The notes below the pieces were generated by a model. That model was not told where the DNA came from, did no database searches, and worked only from the letters and a program-made list of their open reading frames with translations. From Cenococcum geophilum 1.58 (lineage: Eukaryota; Ascomycota; Dothideomycetes; Gloniales; Gloniaceae), in contig KV748225.1 in NCBI GenBank assembly GCA_001692895.1, positions 124,001 through 188,000 of the forward strand: a DNA stretch of 64,000 bases, read 5' to 3'. Both the position numbers and the translations under genes were made by a program. Below, piece after piece: positions 55,565 through 64,000 of this stretch; the stretch's first letter is position 1; each line of letters begins with the position of its first letter.

Positions 55565-57015
55565 TCATTCCGCAGTAGTACCCTTGCCTCTTGGAGCAAC
55601 CTTAACGAAGAGGCCCAGAGGCTTCATATTAAAGGCACCGTCAATCTTCAACTGATATTTGGGATTGGCCATGTCTAAATCAATCTCCGCCACTATAGTT
55701 ACCAACGTAACCATTGCCCACTGCCAGGCGAACAGTTTCCCAATACATTCGCGCTTCCCATTGCCGAACCATTTCTTGGCACCCGCAGGAAGCTTATCAA
55801 AGGCCTCACCGAGCATTCGTTCTGGCCGGAATGAATTGGGCTCAGAGAAAACTGTAGGATCACGGTTCACGGATGAAAGAATCGCAATCATGATTTGGTT
55901 TGCCGGTACTTGGTATTTACCACCAGCAAGCGTCACAGGCCCTGTTGTGGCTGGCGGGGGTAAGGGTTCGATGTTGAAGCCAGGCGCAGTAGCGGAGAGA
56001 CGGAGCGACTCTCTCAGAATCGCCTCACAATATGGCAGTTTTAACAGGTGCGATTGATTGAATTGGTCAATAGGACCAATGACTGAGTCAATCTCATCAC
56101 GAGCCTTAGCGATCTCGTGAGGGTTTTGGAGAAGGTAATAGAATGCGAAAGCCATAAAGTTGGGAGCGGTGCTGGTTCCTATGAGTAGAGTGACTATCTC
56201 GTCGATAACTTGCTCCGCGCTTAGAGAGACGCCCGTCTCTGGATCTTGGGCGTGCAGCAAGGCGTGAAGCATGTCATTTTCTTCATTTTGTTGGGCTTTA
56301 CGTTTGGCGACAATATCGGCGGCAAAGTCTCGCATAGTTTTGGTGTCCTGGTCAAACATACGCTGATACAGAAGCCAGTTCAGAATTCTAGGTCGAGTCG
56401 GACGCTTCACGGCCTCCAACGTGGCGCGCTCCATAGCTTTCATGACAGGTGGTTCCGGACCATCCAGACAGTTAATGTTTTGACTGAAGAGGCAAAGCAC
56501 GGCCACCTGGACATTTTCCCGTTTTAGAGCGTTCGTGATGTCAACAGCTTGGCTTGAACTTGATAACTGGCTCCATTTCGCTGTCAGCTGAGAGGCGGTT
56601 TCTCGCACTCCCTTGAAGGTTGCCTGAAGTGCGGTTGGTGAGAGTAAGGGCGCCATGATTCGGTGCGATATTCCCCAGATCGGCTCGTTATCGAAAGCAC
56701 TAAATAGCGCATTATGAACAGAATGGCGAATTTCGACAATAGGTCCGGTCACGCATTTGCGGAAGCGTTTCTGGTCACAAATCTCCTCAAGGAGCGCGAC
56801 AGACCCGATAAAAACGATCTGATGCCCTAGCGCCTTGATCTTAAAGATTGGACCTTGCAACGAGTAAGCTACTATAAAGTCTGATAAGTCAAAGTTTTCG
56901 ACTTACCATACTTGTCTGCTAGTTTCTGCAATGATACCCAGGTGTTATTCGGGTCCACATCGAATATATTACCGAGTAGAGGAACACCAGGAGGTTGCGG
57001 AATAGGAGATGACAT
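55565..57015 (-). CDS. Cytochrome P450 monooxygenase, CYP505/BM3-type haem domain without reductase, two exons
   Basis: Haem-thiolate monooxygenase. Exon 1 is 57015-56907 and exon 2 is 56853-55565, joined in KYG|PIF and giving 465 residues. I chose ATG 57015 because it starts MSSPIPQPPGVPLLGNIF, the usual N-terminus; upstream in-frame starts are not ATG. There is no signal or membrane anchor, so it is probably cytosolic. Motifs: C-helix WGISHR (96-101), K-helix ESLR (318-321), PERM (380-383), haem loop FGNGKRECIG with ligand Cys406. Along its length it resembles the haem half of self-sufficient CYP505/P450-BM3 (fatty-acid hydroxylases), but a stop follows directly; no FAD/FMN reductase is downstream. 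In the I-helix the AGHETT-type motif reads IGTSTA: the acidic residue is Ser264, and Thr265 is kept. Composition is normal and the frame unbroken, unlike everything around it. The substrate is unknown. Confidence 0.9.
56854..56906 (-). other. Intron of the P450 gene (53 nt)
   Basis: Minus strand: it starts GTAAGT, has a CTTAC branch-like site about 15 nt before the end, and ends CAAG. Removal joins exon 1 and exon 2 in phase inside Gly37 and restores the conserved KYGPIFK segment. Confidence 0.9.
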
Positions 57016-57696
57016 TATGTCGTAAAGACGGATTTTGGCTAGGTTTGCTATAGGCCAGGCAATCTCGAAATCGTAAGAACACAGATGGATTGACGGATAA
57101 ATATGGGTAATTTGCGCCAAGGTCGCGGCGAAGCTGTCTTAAAGACGTTCTCACTGCCCATGTCACCCACGACTCCCGAGCGAACACGAAGGCGGGGTCC
57201 GAGGCTATCAAAAATATTGGCTAGGAGACATCATGCTGCTTTAGGTAACCATGCAGATCTTCAGCTAGTGTCGGTGTTCAAGAGCCTTGATTGTGGTCAT
57301 CCAATCGGGTTGCGCTATCCCTACCTGAAGCGATCTGATTCGATTTGCGCTAGCATCGGATCGGATCGACGGCTGCACTTTGCATCGAAGAAGCATTAGC
57401 GGCCCGCAGATCGGTCTGAAGAGAGAATCGTAGTGTCTCGTTTCCAAACTTTGAAGTTCTGCTAAGGTTGTGATTTGCCCTCTAGGCATTTCCGCTATGC
57501 TTTTTTTGCAACTTTGCTTTGCCTAATTCAAGTGGAAATGGTAAGGTGCGTATCCACTAAACTGCATCGTTGATCGCTTCGGTCCCACTCTGGAGCAACT
57601 TGTTTTTATCCGAAAGCTAAACTGCTGCTTCGCTCGGCGGGTTCCGCCAACCCCGCATCTAAGGAGTTGAATGCAAGAAATGAAAATCCTGATGAT
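57016..57696 (-). promoter_or_regulatory. Upstream region of the P450 gene
   Basis: Normal-composition DNA with no convincing gene. A 74-codon minus ORF (57489-57265) and plus ORFs overlap it but show no domain. The 57300-57420 part is rich in CGG/GATCGGATCG-like motifs that Zn2Cys6 regulators could bind; this is inference only. No TATA box is obvious at a fixed distance from the ATG. Confidence 0.4.
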
Positions 57697-57900
57697 TTAG
57701 CTCAATCCGTGTGTTGCAATTGTCTCCCGCTCGCAGTGAACGTTTTTACCTCTGACCGGAACTGTTGTATCCCTTAGCACGTCGAGAGCCTGAGAGAAAA
57801 AGGCCCGTGCACGAACACTAGAATCAAAACAGCGCGTATCAAATTCAGCTAATCTAAGTGGCCACTTCTTATCGATAAGGAGGGCAGCAAAGTAGGGTCT
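57697..57900 (-). pseudogene. Gene-like ORF fragment (68 codons), unrecognised
   Basis: The minus-strand frame is open from 57900 to a TAA at 57697-57699 and reads like real protein (RPYFAALLIDKKWPLRLAEF near the start, then RARAFFSQALDVLRDTTVPV). Composition is balanced and there are no RIP stops. A stop lies just upstream (57901-57903) and there is no ATG, so it would be a C-terminal exon or a remnant of a gene that once neighboured the P450 in the same orientation. I do not recognise the family. Confidence 0.35.
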
Positions 57901-57903
57901 TTA

Positions 57904-58090
57904 CACTTGGTGACTAGTCCTGAGGCATTTGAAAGAAGGACCCGGCTTCTGTGGGTGAATTAAATGTTTTTATTTCGCGGTTAACATTCTTTGAAGATAC
58001 GGAGAGAGGCAACTTCAAGACCATTGGGTAGAAGGCGGTTGGAAGTCAAAAGACTGACATTCTTACCATAAAGTCAGGCTGCCTCTTCGC
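57904..58090. other. Non-coding normal-composition DNA at the edge of the P450 island
   Basis: No gene is recognised. It ends where a transposon-like terminus starts at 58091. Confidence 0.4.
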
Positions 58091-58200
58091 CAGTGATCTA
58101 TTTGGACTGGAACCGATTTGGCGCGTTCGGCTGGAGCCGATTTGCATTGGCTGTAGATCCGGTGATTTAATTGGTGGCGTGGAGTGGATTTTAAGGCTTT
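58091..58200 (+). repeat. DNA-transposon-like terminus, right of the P450 island
   Basis: It begins CAGTGATCTATTTGGACTGG, matching 17 of 20 positions of the terminus that starts at 55393 on the other strand. A later GGTGGCGTGGAGTGGATTTT block (about 58169-58188) resembles the inverse of the left terminus interior. It points away from the P450. RIP-like composition starts just after. Confidence 0.45.
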
Positions 58201-58399
58201 AGAGCTCTTGGAGCGCTAGTCGTATATCTAATTAGAAGAAGGTGGCTATTCCTAAACCCGCCGAGTTACATCCATCTATTATCGATAAAGATTTAGCCAA
58301 TTAGATCAATAGGATCAAGGCTCCGTGACCTTACGTGTACTTTAGATTCTGTTAGTAGGGGGGGGGTACTTAGGCAGTCTCTTTGTTGTCTCAGCATGC

Positions 58400-58479
58400 T
58401 CAGACCACAATAGGAGGCCGGATAAATCCGGCCCGATGGCACTAAACCAGTTTAGGCCATCTGTCCCGTTGTGGTCTAA
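58400..58479. repeat. Branched (three-way-junction) palindrome, 80 bp
   Basis: The outer arms 58400-58415 and 58464-58479 (AGACCACAA core) pair at 13 of 16 positions, and two of the three mismatches are transition-type. Inside are two abutting hairpins. The first is GGCCGGAT-AA-ATCCGGCC (58416-58433, perfect). The second, 58435-58461, has arms GATGGC/GCCATC and CTAAAC/GTTTAG with one bulged A and loop CA. It lies between the right transposon-like terminus and the helicase module. Confidence 0.9.
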
Positions 58480-58480
58480 G

Positions 58481-58949
58481 ACACTTTGGCCAATATTTAT
58501 AACGCACGTCATGATATCCGCATAGCTAATATTACGGATATTTACTTCTTATTATTTTAACAATTTTAGGCAGCTTAAAAAATCCATTAATTATATATTA
58601 AGCTCCGGCGAATTAAATGGTCTACGTAAGAAGTCTCCCTACCTTCCTATTCCTAATATTAATTTTAAAATAGCTGTAATACGGATTACTAAAGTAAATA
58701 ATTAGTAATATCCACACTAATAATGCGTTAATCTTAACCACCTACTCTCTATCTATTATATCTATGGTCCAACGATTAAAACCTATTAAGATCTATCTAT
58801 TATAACGTATTTAAGCCCTCCCTACCTTTATCTAACCCTCTACTCTCCCTCCGCTGCCTTTAAGTACTATCTACTAATACCTCTATTAAAGCGGATAAGG
58901 CGAAGAGGTCGCAAATTATAAGCCGGTTAAGCAGATTAATAAGCTAGTA
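58481..58949. other. Region upstream of the helicase relic
   Basis: No gene is recognised. The first copies of the ATATCCGC motif occur here (58514-58521, with ACGGATAT at 58534-58541). Confidence 0.45.
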
Positions 58950-61400
58950 ATACGCGATAGGCTAGGGATTATATTAAAACGGATTCCTAGCAGTCTCTAC
59001 GGCTATATAGCCTATGGAGGGAGCTACCCTAGCTTATAAGTAGCTCTTATAAGCTTTAAATAAGTAAGCTAAATAAAGCTATTACGGAGATATATCCGTA
59101 TCACGGTTATACGGAGCAGCTTAAGGCCCTAAGGGTGCTAATATTTAAGCGGCGAGATCTTATGCTTATAGCAAAGACGTCCTTTAGTAAGAGTATAATA
59201 ATACAAGCACTACCATATCTCATACCTAATACAGTTATTATTATTATTCTTCCACTTAACGCGATTAGATTAGAGTAAGTAAAAAAGATTATAAAGCTAC
59301 CTTATATTCGACCTATTTATATATAGGGGAAGACAATATCCGCTAAGCTAATTAAGGATATCTATACGGGCAGCTACACACATATCCTTATCTCCCTAGA
59401 ACTTTTAGTTAGTAATAAGCTGTATAAGGTTCTAATAGACCCAATATTTTATTCCCATGTTGCCCTTATAGTGGTTAATAAAGTATACCTACTTACTAAT
59501 TAGGGAGAGACCTTCCGTATAGCGTACATATAACTCTTTAAAGTATATTTAGTCTTAGTTAATAAGCCTTAGTTTATATATACCGCAACGCTAGACCCCT
59601 TTACGTTTTGGACTGTATATAAGCTAGCTAGGTTTAAACCTAATATATAAGTTATTAAAACCCTAATTAATTGGCCAGAGCTAAAGATTATACGGAGGGT
59701 TATAACCGCGTAAGAGAAGAAGGACTTTTAAGTTCTTTACTTTACTATTACTGCTACTCTAGTGTATTCGTACACTGCTAGTAATAGTAACTAAGGAGAG
59801 GGCAAGCAATTAAGAAGCTGCTTAATATCCGTATAGCGGATATACCGCCAACAGTTTAATCAACTTCAGCTAATTCTAAAGACGATTATCTTCTTTAATT
59901 CTAAGGAGTAAATAGCTTCCTATTATGATGCTATTCGCAGCTAGTTAATCTATTACGGCTACAATACTGCTATTATTAGAGAAATGGTACAGAGCTACTA
60001 TATAACGCTTGCGGATATTAATAAAGATCGCTTATATGCCAAATATACGCGCCTAACGTCTCAAATTTAAATTCTATTTGTATTAGATGCAGTAGCACAC
60101 AGCACAGATATCCTAGATATCTACTATTCTATCTAATATGGAATGCCTTACCACAAATCCTATAATATACTAATACAGCGGTTTGGCCGGGCAAGCTAAG
60201 GAAAAGGCCTCTTAGGCGAAGCAATCTTTATAGTTAAAAGCCGCTAGCGGGGTCCTTATAATAAATTAGGTGGTTCTAAGCATACACAACCTTAGTGTAT
60301 AGGCGATCTTCGCGTAAGCGCGCTGCGTAATAATATCCGCGGGCGACAAGATATAGAGACTGCGGATATTGCAAGCGATGCTTCATTTATAGCGTTGGTT
60401 AGTACTAAGCGGTTAGTAAATATAAAAAGCGGGCGTAGGTTAAGCCCTAGTGGTTCTACAGTACGCCTACCTAAAGAGCTTATTATACTAACCCTATGCC
60501 TAAAGAAGCAGTTAACTAATGCGTAGTTGCGTAACAAGCTACCGTTTACCCTATAGCGGCTAGTTAATAAGGATTAGGTATACTTATAAGCGATATAACT
60601 TATACACTATAGAGACCTACAGTCTACTATTAGTAAAGACTTATATTACAGTAACTATAACCTAGCAATATTTACGGATTATAAGTATAATATCCACACT
60701 ATGGCTAGTACGGATATCGCGAAAACCCGCTAGGAGCCTATATTAAGTAATGTATAGAGGTAGTTTATGCAATAGGCAGAGGCCAGGTATTAGGATACAC
60801 TATAAACACCTATAGTTAATTACGTTATATCGGATAAGCAGCTCTATTGCCTCTATAATATAGGGTAGGTTTTAAATACGGCATTATTAAAGCAAGCAAT
60901 GCCTAAGTGGGATCCTAATATCCTTAGCGAGGATCTTCTATCTCTTATTAAGCTTTTAGTAAATAAGAAATAAAAGTAGAAGCAGAAAGAAATAGGGCAA
61001 CTCTTAGGTTCTTCTAGGTTAATTATACAGATATTAGAGCGGTTTTCCTAAGCATTAGAGCAGCACGCTGCTGTAAATAAGCGCTTATTATAGGCTCTTA
61101 TACGGGCTTCGCAGGTTTTAGATAGGAGATTTAAAATATTAGTACCGTGGCAATTAGCGCCTCGCTATGGCGCTAATATATCGCAGGCTAGTTAATAGTT
61201 AGCTATAGACCTCTTACTAATAACTTAGGAAGAGGATATACCTATACCTTCGCCAACTCTTAGGTCTCCAGCTCCTACTCCTCTATTATTACCCTTATAC
61301 CAGCCGTTAGATATATTTATACCACTAGCAACCTACTAGTTAGATATATCTATATTAGTACCACAGAGGCGGTTAGTATAATTAAATAGAGGCAAATATA
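58950..61400 (+). pseudogene. RecQ-type DEAD-box DNA helicase, RIP-degraded
   Basis: The forward frame gives a superfamily-2 helicase of RecQ character. A YPYHGYTEQLKALR Q-motif region starts near 59092 (RecQ proteins have F-R-x-x-Q there). The Walker A at about 59169-59195 reads AKTSFSKS (GKS changed). The Walker B DEVH reads VNKVYLL at about 59470-59490, then LVNKP.FIYTATL (motif III, near 59560-59590). In domain 2, TIIFFNSKE is near 59885 and motif VI QRFGRAS near 60170-60200. RecQ enzymes unwind DNA 3' to 5'. A long C-terminal extension (60200-61400) lacks domains I recognise. TAA/TAG interrupt it at Gln/Trp/Arg sites, so it is dead, and RIP implies the gene was repeated in the genome. 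Repeated RecQ genes in fungi are often telomere-linked or mobile. Confidence 0.75.
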
Positions 61401-61446
61401 TGCGAAGAGCACTAGACAAAATTAACGGTAACGCCAATTAGTATAT

Positions 61447-61510
61447 AGCGGGCTAATATTAGGCGAGGTTAGCTAATATTAGGCAGGGTTAGCTAATACT
61501 AGGTAAGTTT
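61447..61510. repeat. Three tandem ~21-bp units between the helicase and the convergent gene
   Basis: Units of the form GTTAGCTAATATTAGGCAGG repeat three times with single-base changes, immediately before the perfect dyad at 61516-61534. Confidence 0.75.
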
Positions 61511-61515
61511 ACCTT

Positions 61516-61534
61516 ATATCCGCTAAGCGGATAT
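61516..61534. repeat. Perfect dyad ATATCCGC-TAA-GCGGATAT
   Basis: 8-bp arms around a 3-bp centre. The same 8+3+8 dyad with one mismatch occurs at 59825-59843, 59092-59110 and 63564-63582. This copy lies in the non-coding gap between the two convergent relics. The CCG-N5-CGG arrangement is the form bound by many fungal Zn2Cys6 proteins; a binding role is inference. Confidence 0.85.
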
Positions 61535-61759
61535 TGTAACTAGTAGCTAATATCCATTAAAACAATAGCTCCCCTCTCCCTCCTACTCTATACCCCTAGC
61601 AAGCGCGGCCCGGAACTAGATAGATTAATTAATTAATAATATCAATTACTTAGGAATATATACCAGTGTTACTAACTATAGCGGATATTAAACGGCTATA
61701 GTAATAGCTTGCGGCTAATATCTTATATTACTTATTAAGCAACTTATACGCAGGCTAAA

Positions 61760-64000
61760 GCTAGGTTTAAGTAAAGTTAATAGGTAATATAAAGCCATCT
61801 AACTCATTATTATCGTTATAGAGATTAAGCTCATCAAACACGGCAGAAAGATTACCGCCTAGCCGTAAATTAAACTCGTTAAGGGCAGATTAATTAAGTC
61901 GTTCAATACCTAGTTATAGTAGAGGCGGCGCTTTTATCTTTACTTGCCGTGCCTAACGGCGGATAATAGAACCTACGGCAATCGCATTAGCAAGCAATTA
62001 AATATCCGCCGCAGTAGATTTAACAGTATATTAAGTAGACATCCGTTCACCAAACATAATCTTAAACTTTGCACGTAGTGGCCCTATATAATTAGTTATA
62101 TAAATACTCTAGTAGAAGAGCGAGTCTAGGTTAAACGTTAAATTACCATAAGTATGCATAAGCTGCTTCAGCTCCCTATTAAGTAGCTCGTTATCAAGAT
62201 CTATTAGGTAGTAACTATTCTATTTACCGCGGTTATTTACCAGACTATTTACTAGAATAGCTTGCTAAAGCTTAGAGGAACAGGCATCTGTTAAAGTTAA
62301 TTAAAAGAAACGTAATATCTCTAATAGATAGTTCTTATTCCAACCACCTATAAAATAAATATAGATATAGGGGAGCACGCGGCTAAGTAGGCCGATATCC
62401 GCAAGCTTAATAGCGTACTTAAGGACCTTATACGTCTCTACTAGTTATAAGAAGCAGACGTACGTTAGAAACTCTGTATTAGCAGGCTTAGGAAGTATCT
62501 ATAAGGATATAGCACTACCAGCCTACTTAGGGTAACCCTTTTACCGCAGTTCCGCAGGCTAGCTAGTATAGTTAGCCGCCCAAAAGACTTCCTAACCAAA
62601 AACAGCTATGCGGATATCCTTAATTACCGCTAATAAACGTTGCGGAGATAAACTCTTAAGGTACCGCTTAATATCCACAGGCGACTTAGTGTTACAGGAG
62701 TCTTTAATCTAAGTATAGAGCATCGCTATAATACAAGCGTCGAAGCTATAGAGAATTAGCTCCTCTATATAATAAAATAGCGCGTGCTTAGCTGGGATAT
62801 TCCTTTAACCTAGGTGGTTCATATAGGTGTACAGCGTAGAGTACTCTTAGGCTAATTACTCGCCACTATAATAATACCGTATAACCATATACAGGTAGTT
62901 TAGCTTTAAGTGCTAAAGAGCTAGAATAGGTAGAGCCTAACGCAGGCTATTGTAGGCGGATATTAACTTAGTACATTCTCCCTAACACAACCGAAAAAGG
63001 TTTACGGTCTTTTAATCACTATAAATTAGGAACAGTCGCTCTTTAAATGCTTTATTAGTGCGTTATAGATTTATTTAATAGAGAAAGATATTGTTTAGTA
63101 CGTTATAGGTTTTAGATATAGAGGCCTCTCCAGTTATAATAGGTCTTAGGTTAAGCCTAGACGTCCGCGTAGCGGGTATTACATTAATAGTAGGCATATA
63201 TAGATGTTTAAACCATAGGTTTTTGCTAAGTAATATATTAAGGCCTAGGTACGCTTCTATAATAGCTTTATAAATTAAAGCTGTTAAGATCTACTTTTAT
63301 ATCTCGTCTTATAGATTACCCAGAGCCTCTATAATATCTAAGAACTTAATTAGGTTATCCGCACGAAGTATACTCTATTAAAGCCTACTATTAGGTATAT
63401 ATACGCCAAAGACAAGCTTACCAGTCATGCGTAAATAGAATGTCCTAATATCCCCAAGTGTTTAATACTAAACTCGTTAGAGGTAGTTAAAGTTATTATA
63501 AACAATAATCGTATTAGAAGCCGCACCTATTAAGCGGATTTTCACTTATATATAGGTTAGTATATATCCGCATCGCGGAGATTATAGGCTAAACCTTAAC
63601 TCCTAGGCTACCCGCTCCTTTTACCGGTTTAAAGTAGTATAACTATTAATTAATTTAAGCCTATAGAGCACAGAAAGCACGCAGCACTTAACGCCATTAG
63701 CTTAGAGATATATCCCTAACAGCCATAGGATATAATTTGCGGAGTTTTGTAAAAGGCCAAATATAAATATAGAAGCTATTAGAACCGCACGGCCTTTATA
63801 TAAAAAATATTTATATTAACCCTCTTAATATACTATAATTATATACTCTAGTATAGGTATATAAGTCTTTACAGCTTAATAGCACTGCCCAAGGTTAAGC
63901 TACTTAATATCCGCATATTAGTCAAAGCTGCCAAACAGTAACTCTTTCTCCCTTAGCTCTTTAAGCTCTCCCTAGATAGTAAGAGCAATACTAACACCCG
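61760..64000 (-). pseudogene. Large unrecognised RIP-degraded gene, convergent with the helicase, runs off the right edge
   Basis: The minus-strand frame gives long peptide stretches separated mostly by TAA/TAG at likely Gln/Trp sites over at least 740 codons. Examples are MTGKLVFGVYIPNSRL near 63430, KHLYMPTINVIPATRTSRLN near 63160-63210, KRYLKSLSPQRLLAVIKDIR near 62620-62670, and EELILYSFDACIIAML near 62730-62770. I do not recognise a domain. Large fungal proteins with OrsD-like (DUF3505) regions are known beside or fused to RecQ-like helicases, but I cannot show that here. Shared RIP, convergent orientation and the shared octamer motif suggest it and the helicase belong to one repeated unit. 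Confidence 0.5.

Noticed and set aside
55659-56527. Forward ORFs of 132 and 93 codons opposite the P450
   Set aside because: Shadows of the P450 coding strand; the P450 frame has all family motifs.
57265-57489. Minus ORF of 74 codons with an ATG upstream of the P450
   Set aside because: No recognisable domain, and it lies in the likely promoter; too little to support as a gene.
60292-60537. Minus ORF of 81 codons inside the helicase relic
   Set aside because: Shadow of the forward RecQ-type frame, which carries the helicase motifs on both sides.
1-64000. Bacterial features, CRISPR arrays, tRNA or rRNA genes
   Set aside because: Introns, Tad1/Copia/Gypsy elements and RIP show a fungal genome. 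No spacer-repeat arrays or tRNA/rRNA signatures were seen; the cloverleaf palindromes lack tRNA box A/B and conserved residues.
63500-64000. Telomere at the right edge
   Set aside because: RecQ-type genes are often telomere-linked, but no TTAGGG arrays were seen in the window.

Overview
The window looks like a repeat-rich, subtelomere- or heterochromatin-like block from a filamentous ascomycete (Pezizomycotina). Nearly all of it is AT-rich transposon sequence carrying the signature of repeat-induced point mutation (RIP). Reading frames are broken almost only by TAA/TAG where Gln or Trp codons are expected, paired LTRs differ by transitions only, CA/TG dinucleotides are scarce, and CG is retained. 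The one normal-composition gene region is about 55.4-58.1 kb. It holds a two-exon cytochrome P450 and a short gene-like fragment. Most predicted ORFs elsewhere are shadows of dead elements.

Layout. 0-6.9 kb: relics of a Gypsy gag/protease (minus), a Copia pol tail with an LTR (plus), a Gypsy integrase/chromodomain (plus), a 38-bp minisatellite and LINE 3' ends. 6.9-26.7 kb: Copia B (plus), whose leader is split by a complete Copia A (7272-13359) and whose gag is split by a minus-strand Tad1-like LINE (14418-21796, 15-bp target duplication). The LINE itself carries a 1.5-kb TIR element and a 757-bp foldback element. 26.7-33.5 kb: unassigned AT-rich DNA, two 5'-truncated Tad1-like LINE 3' halves in opposite orientation, and a GC-rich non-RIPed kilobase between them. 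33.5-54.7 kb: an LTR-element relic (E, minus) split by Gypsy C (minus, 34329-53433, TSD TTAAT). Gypsy C is itself split by Gypsy A (plus, 39697-47720, TSD CTCTA) and by a 3.1-kb LTR element F of unknown coding content (35817-38918, TSD AAAAG). 54.7-58.5 kb: a solo LTR, then the P450 island bracketed by two outward-facing, related DNA-transposon-like termini. 58.4-64 kb: a branched palindrome, a RIP-killed RecQ-type helicase (plus) and a convergent unrecognised large RIP-killed gene (minus). This last region is studded with a recurring ATATCCGC / GCGGATAT motif.

The only gene likely to be functional is the P450. It resembles the haem domain of the CYP505/P450-BM3 type but ends cleanly without a reductase domain, so it would need a separate reductase. 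The rest records successive transposition, with insertion order readable from the nesting. The most unusual items are two three-way-junction palindromes (29202-29274 and 58400-58479), the dyad motif with the helicase module, and the repeat-built element F.
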